Below are positions 3,510 to 5,731 of a stretch of DNA of 5,731 bases, piece by piece. Where the stretch lies: contig DASXXT010000451.1 in assembly GCA_036502965.1 (NCBI GenBank), positions 1-5,731 of the forward strand, given 5' to 3'. The stretch comes from Roseiarcus sp036502965 (GTDB lineage: Bacteria > Pseudomonadota > Alphaproteobacteria > Rhizobiales > Beijerinckiaceae). How positions within the stretch are numbered: position 1 is the first letter of the stretch; each line of letters opens with the position of its first letter. The notes beneath the pieces are model-generated. The model made no database searches, was not told the DNA's origin, and worked only from the letters and a program-made list of their open reading frames with translations. A program made the position numbers and the translations under genes.

Positions 3510-5731
3510 ATGAACTTGGAGAAATATACCGAGCGCGCGCGCGGTTTTGTGCAGGCCGCTCAGTCGCTGGCGCTTCGTGAGGGGCATCAGCAGTTTACGC
3601 CCGAGCACGTGCTCAAAGTGCTTCTGGACGATGAGGAGGGCTTGGCCGCCGGGCTGATCGATCGGGCGGGCGGGAACTCTCGCCAGGCCCTGAGTGAGGT
3701 CGAAGCCGCCCTCGCCAAGCTGCCTAAGGTCGAGGGCTCGGGAGCTGGCCAGCTCTATATGGCGCCGACGACGGCGCGCCTGTTCGACAACGCCGAGAAG
3801 ATCGCCCAGAAGGCGGGCGATTCCTTTGTCACCGTCGAGCGCCTCTTGCTGGCGCTGGCGATGGAGAAGGGGACGCAGGCGGCCAAAATTCTGGCGAACG
3901 CCGGCGTCTCGGCGCAGACCCTCAACGCGGCGATCAACGACCTCCGCAAAGGCCGCACGGCCGACTCGGCGAGCGCCGAGAACCAGTATGACGCGCTGAA
4001 GAAATACACGCGCGACCTCACGGAAGCGGCGCGCACGGGCAAGCTCGATCCAGTGATTGGCCGCGACGAGGAGATCCGCCGCACCATTCAGGTGCTGTCA
4101 CGGCGCACCAAGAACAATCCGGTGCTGATCGGCGAGCCTGGCGTGGGAAAGACGGCGATCGTGGAGGGCCTTGCGCTACGCATCGTCAACGGCGACGTGC
4201 CCGAATCGATCCGCGACAAGAAGCTTCTCGCTCTCGACATGGGATCGCTCATTGCCGGCGCGAAATATCGCGGCGAGTTCGAGGAGCGGCTTAAAGGGGT
4301 GCTCAACGAAGTCACTGCGGCCGCGGGCGGCATCATCCTGTTCATCGACGAAATGCATACCCTCGTCGGGGCCGGCAAGGCCGATGGCGCGATGGACGCC
4401 TCGAACCTCTTGAAACCCGCGTTGGCGCGCGGCGAGCTGCACTGCGTCGGCGCGACGACGCTCGACGAATATCGCAAGCATGTCGAGAAGGATGCGGCTC
4501 TGGCGCGGCGGTTCCAGCCGATATTCGTCTCCCAGCCGACGGTCGAGGATACGATCTCGATCCTGCGCGGCCTTAAGGAGAAGTATGAGGCCCATCACGG
4601 GGTGCGCATCACCGATCCGGCGATCATTGCCGCGGCCACGCTGTCCGATCGCTATATCGCCGACCGCTTCCTGCCGGACAAGGCGATTGACCTTATCGAC
4701 GAAGCTGCGTCCCGCCAGCGGATGCAGGTCGACTCCAAGCCCGAGGAGCTGGACGAGCTTGATCGGCGCATCATGCAGCTCAAGATCGAGCAGGAGGCGC
4801 TGAAGAAGGAAAGCGACGCGGCTTCCAAGGATCGCCTCAAGAAGCTTGCGAGCGAGCTTGCGGAGTTGCAGGAAAACTCCGATGCGTTGACCGCTCGCTG
4901 GAAGGCCGAGAAGGATAAGCTTGGCCAGGCCGCCAAGCTCAAGGAAGAGCTTGACGCCGCCCGCAACGCGCTCGCCCAGGCGCAGCGCAAAGGCGACTAC
5001 GCGGAAGCTGGAAGGCTCACTTACGACACGATCCCCACGCTTGAGAAGAAACTCCAGGAGGCGGAGAGCCAGGGCAATAGCGTGCTGGTCGACGAGGCGG
5101 TGACCGCCAATCACGTCGCGCAGGTCGTCTCGCGCTGGACCGGCATTCCGGTCGACAAGATGCTCGAGGGCGAGCGCGAGAAGCTCCTCAAAATGGAGGA
5201 GGAAATCATGCGCCGGGTCGTCGGCCAGCACGAAGCGGTGCACGCCGTTTCGACCGCCGTCCGGCGCGCCCGCGCCGGCCTGCAGGACCCGAACCGGCCG
5301 ATCGGCTCGTTCATGTTCTTAGGGCCGACCGGCGTCGGCAAGACGGAGCTCACCAAGGCGCTCGCGGCCTTCCTGTTCGACGACGAGAGCGCGCTGGTGC
5401 GCATCGATATGTCCGAGTACATGGAAAAGCATTCGGTTGCCCGGCTCATCGGCGCGCCCCCCGGCTATGTCGGCTACGAGGAAGGCGGAGCTCTGACCGA
5501 GGCGGTGCGGCGCCGGCCCTATCAGGTCGTGCTGTTCGACGAGATCGAGAAAGCGCATCCGGACGTGTTCAACGTCCTGTTGCAGGTGCTCGACGATGGC
5601 CGCCTGACCGACGGCCAGGGTCGTACTGTTGATTTCAAGAACGTGCTGATCGTCATGACCTCTAACCTCGGCGCTGAGTATCTTGTCGCCCAAAAAGAGG
5701 GCGAGGATTCGAGCGCCGTCGAAGGCGAAGT
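3510..5731 (+). CDS. clpB: ClpB, ATP-dependent protein disaggregase (HSP100), 3'-truncated by window edge
   Basis: The frame runs from ATG 3510 to the window edge, 740 codons of about 860, so roughly the last 120 residues are missing. ClpB forms cytoplasmic hexamers that, with DnaK, thread aggregated proteins through a central pore. The N domain starts MNLEKYTERA and runs to about 150. The first ATPase domain has Walker A GEPGVGKT (208-215), pore-loop Tyr253 in GAKYRGEF, Walker B FIDEMH (278-283) and arginine fingers Arg333-Arg334. A coiled-coil M domain (about 412-525), rich in Lys, Glu and Leu, separates ClpB from ClpA and ClpC. The second ATPase domain has Walker A GPTGVGKT (605-612), pore-loop Tyr653 in GAPPGYVGYEEGG, Walker B LFDEIEKAH (675-683) and the sensor TSNLG. 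Numbering matches E. coli ClpB within two residues, supporting this start. No in-frame Val or Met start near residues 149-160 is seen, so the short E. coli-type isoform is not expected. All visible catalytic residues are intact. Confidence 0.98.
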   Translation, partial: MNLEKYTERARGFVQAAQSLALREGHQQFTPEHVLKVLLDDEEGLAAGLIDRAGGNSRQALSEVEAALAKLPKVEGSGAGQLYMAPTTARLFDNAEKIAQKAGDSFVTVERLLLALAMEKGTQAAKILANAGVSAQTLNAAINDLRKGRTADSASAENQYDALKKYTRDLTEAARTGKLDPVIGRDEEIRRTIQVLSRRTKNNPVLIGEPGVGKTAIVEGLALRIVNGDVPESIRDKKLLALDMGSLIAGAKYRGEFEERLKGVLNEVTAAAGGIILFIDEMHTLVGAGKADGAMDASNLLKPALARGELHCVGATTLDEYRKHVEKDAALARRFQPIFVSQPTVEDTISILRGLKEKYEAHHGVRITDPAIIAAATLSDRYIADRFLPDKAIDLIDEAASRQRMQVDSKPEELDELDRRIMQLKIEQEALKKESDAASKDRLKKLASELAELQENSDALTARWKAEKDKLGQAAKLKEELDAARNALAQAQRKGDYAEAGRLTYDTIPTLEKKLQEAESQGNSVLVDEAVTANHVAQVVSRWTGIPVDKMLEGEREKLLKMEEEIMRRVVGQHEAVHAVSTAVRRARAGLQDPNRPIGSFMFLGPTGVGKTELTKALAAFLFDDESALVRIDMSEYMEKHSVARLIGAPPGYVGYEEGGALTEAVRRRPYQVVLFDEIEKAHPDVFNVLLQVLDDGRLTDGQGRTVDFKNVLIVMTSNLGAEYLVAQKEGEDSSAVEGE

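Noticed and set aside
4176..5243. A 355-codon open frame antisense to clpB.
   Set aside because: It is a shadow of the clpB coding strand, caused by GC-rich third positions and the repetitive Leu, Glu and Lys coiled coil. Its translation is low-complexity and has no recognisable domain.

Overview
The window reads as a piece of GC-rich alphaproteobacterial chromosome, probably of the Hyphomicrobiales (rhizobial or methylotroph-like) type. This rests on the EAL protein's similarity to a common rhizobial family, on a small protein that looks like the alphaproteobacterial DUF6489 family, and on GC-rich third codon positions that leave long open shadow frames on both strands. The genus cannot be fixed from this sequence alone. 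I see no mobile element, CRISPR array, tRNA or rRNA, and no frameshifted gene.

Layout. Bases 1-498 (+) hold the C-terminal end of an EAL-domain protein whose metal-binding and catalytic residues are largely replaced. It converges on a long di-haem c-type cytochrome of the cytochrome-c peroxidase/MauG superfamily (554-2017, -), which has a signal peptide. Its 214-base upstream region carries a possible promoter, a tandem 7-base repeat and three inverted repeats. Next is a family 25 glycosyltransferase (2232-2996, -) that starts with TTG. A 106-base spacer separates it from a divergent 74-codon DUF6489-like gene (3103-3327, +). A 182-base leader then precedes clpB (3510 to the window edge, +), the HSP100 disaggregase, which is cut off in the second ATPase domain.

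How the genes relate. The five genes do not form one pathway. They look like separate units: c-di-GMP signalling or sensing, a periplasmic redox enzyme, envelope glycan synthesis, a small protein of unknown function, and a heat-shock chaperone. DUF6489 and clpB are co-directional, but the long spacer and a possible heat-shock promoter suggest that clpB has its own start.

The most interesting signals are non-coding. In the clpB leader, two hairpins share the same CUUCGG segment and so exclude each other; one of them pairs with the first half of the ribosome binding site. In the cytochrome upstream region, a perfect palindrome lies where transcription would start. GC-rich hairpins also sit across the stop codons of three genes. 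None of this proves a new system, and in GC-rich DNA short hairpins arise often by chance.
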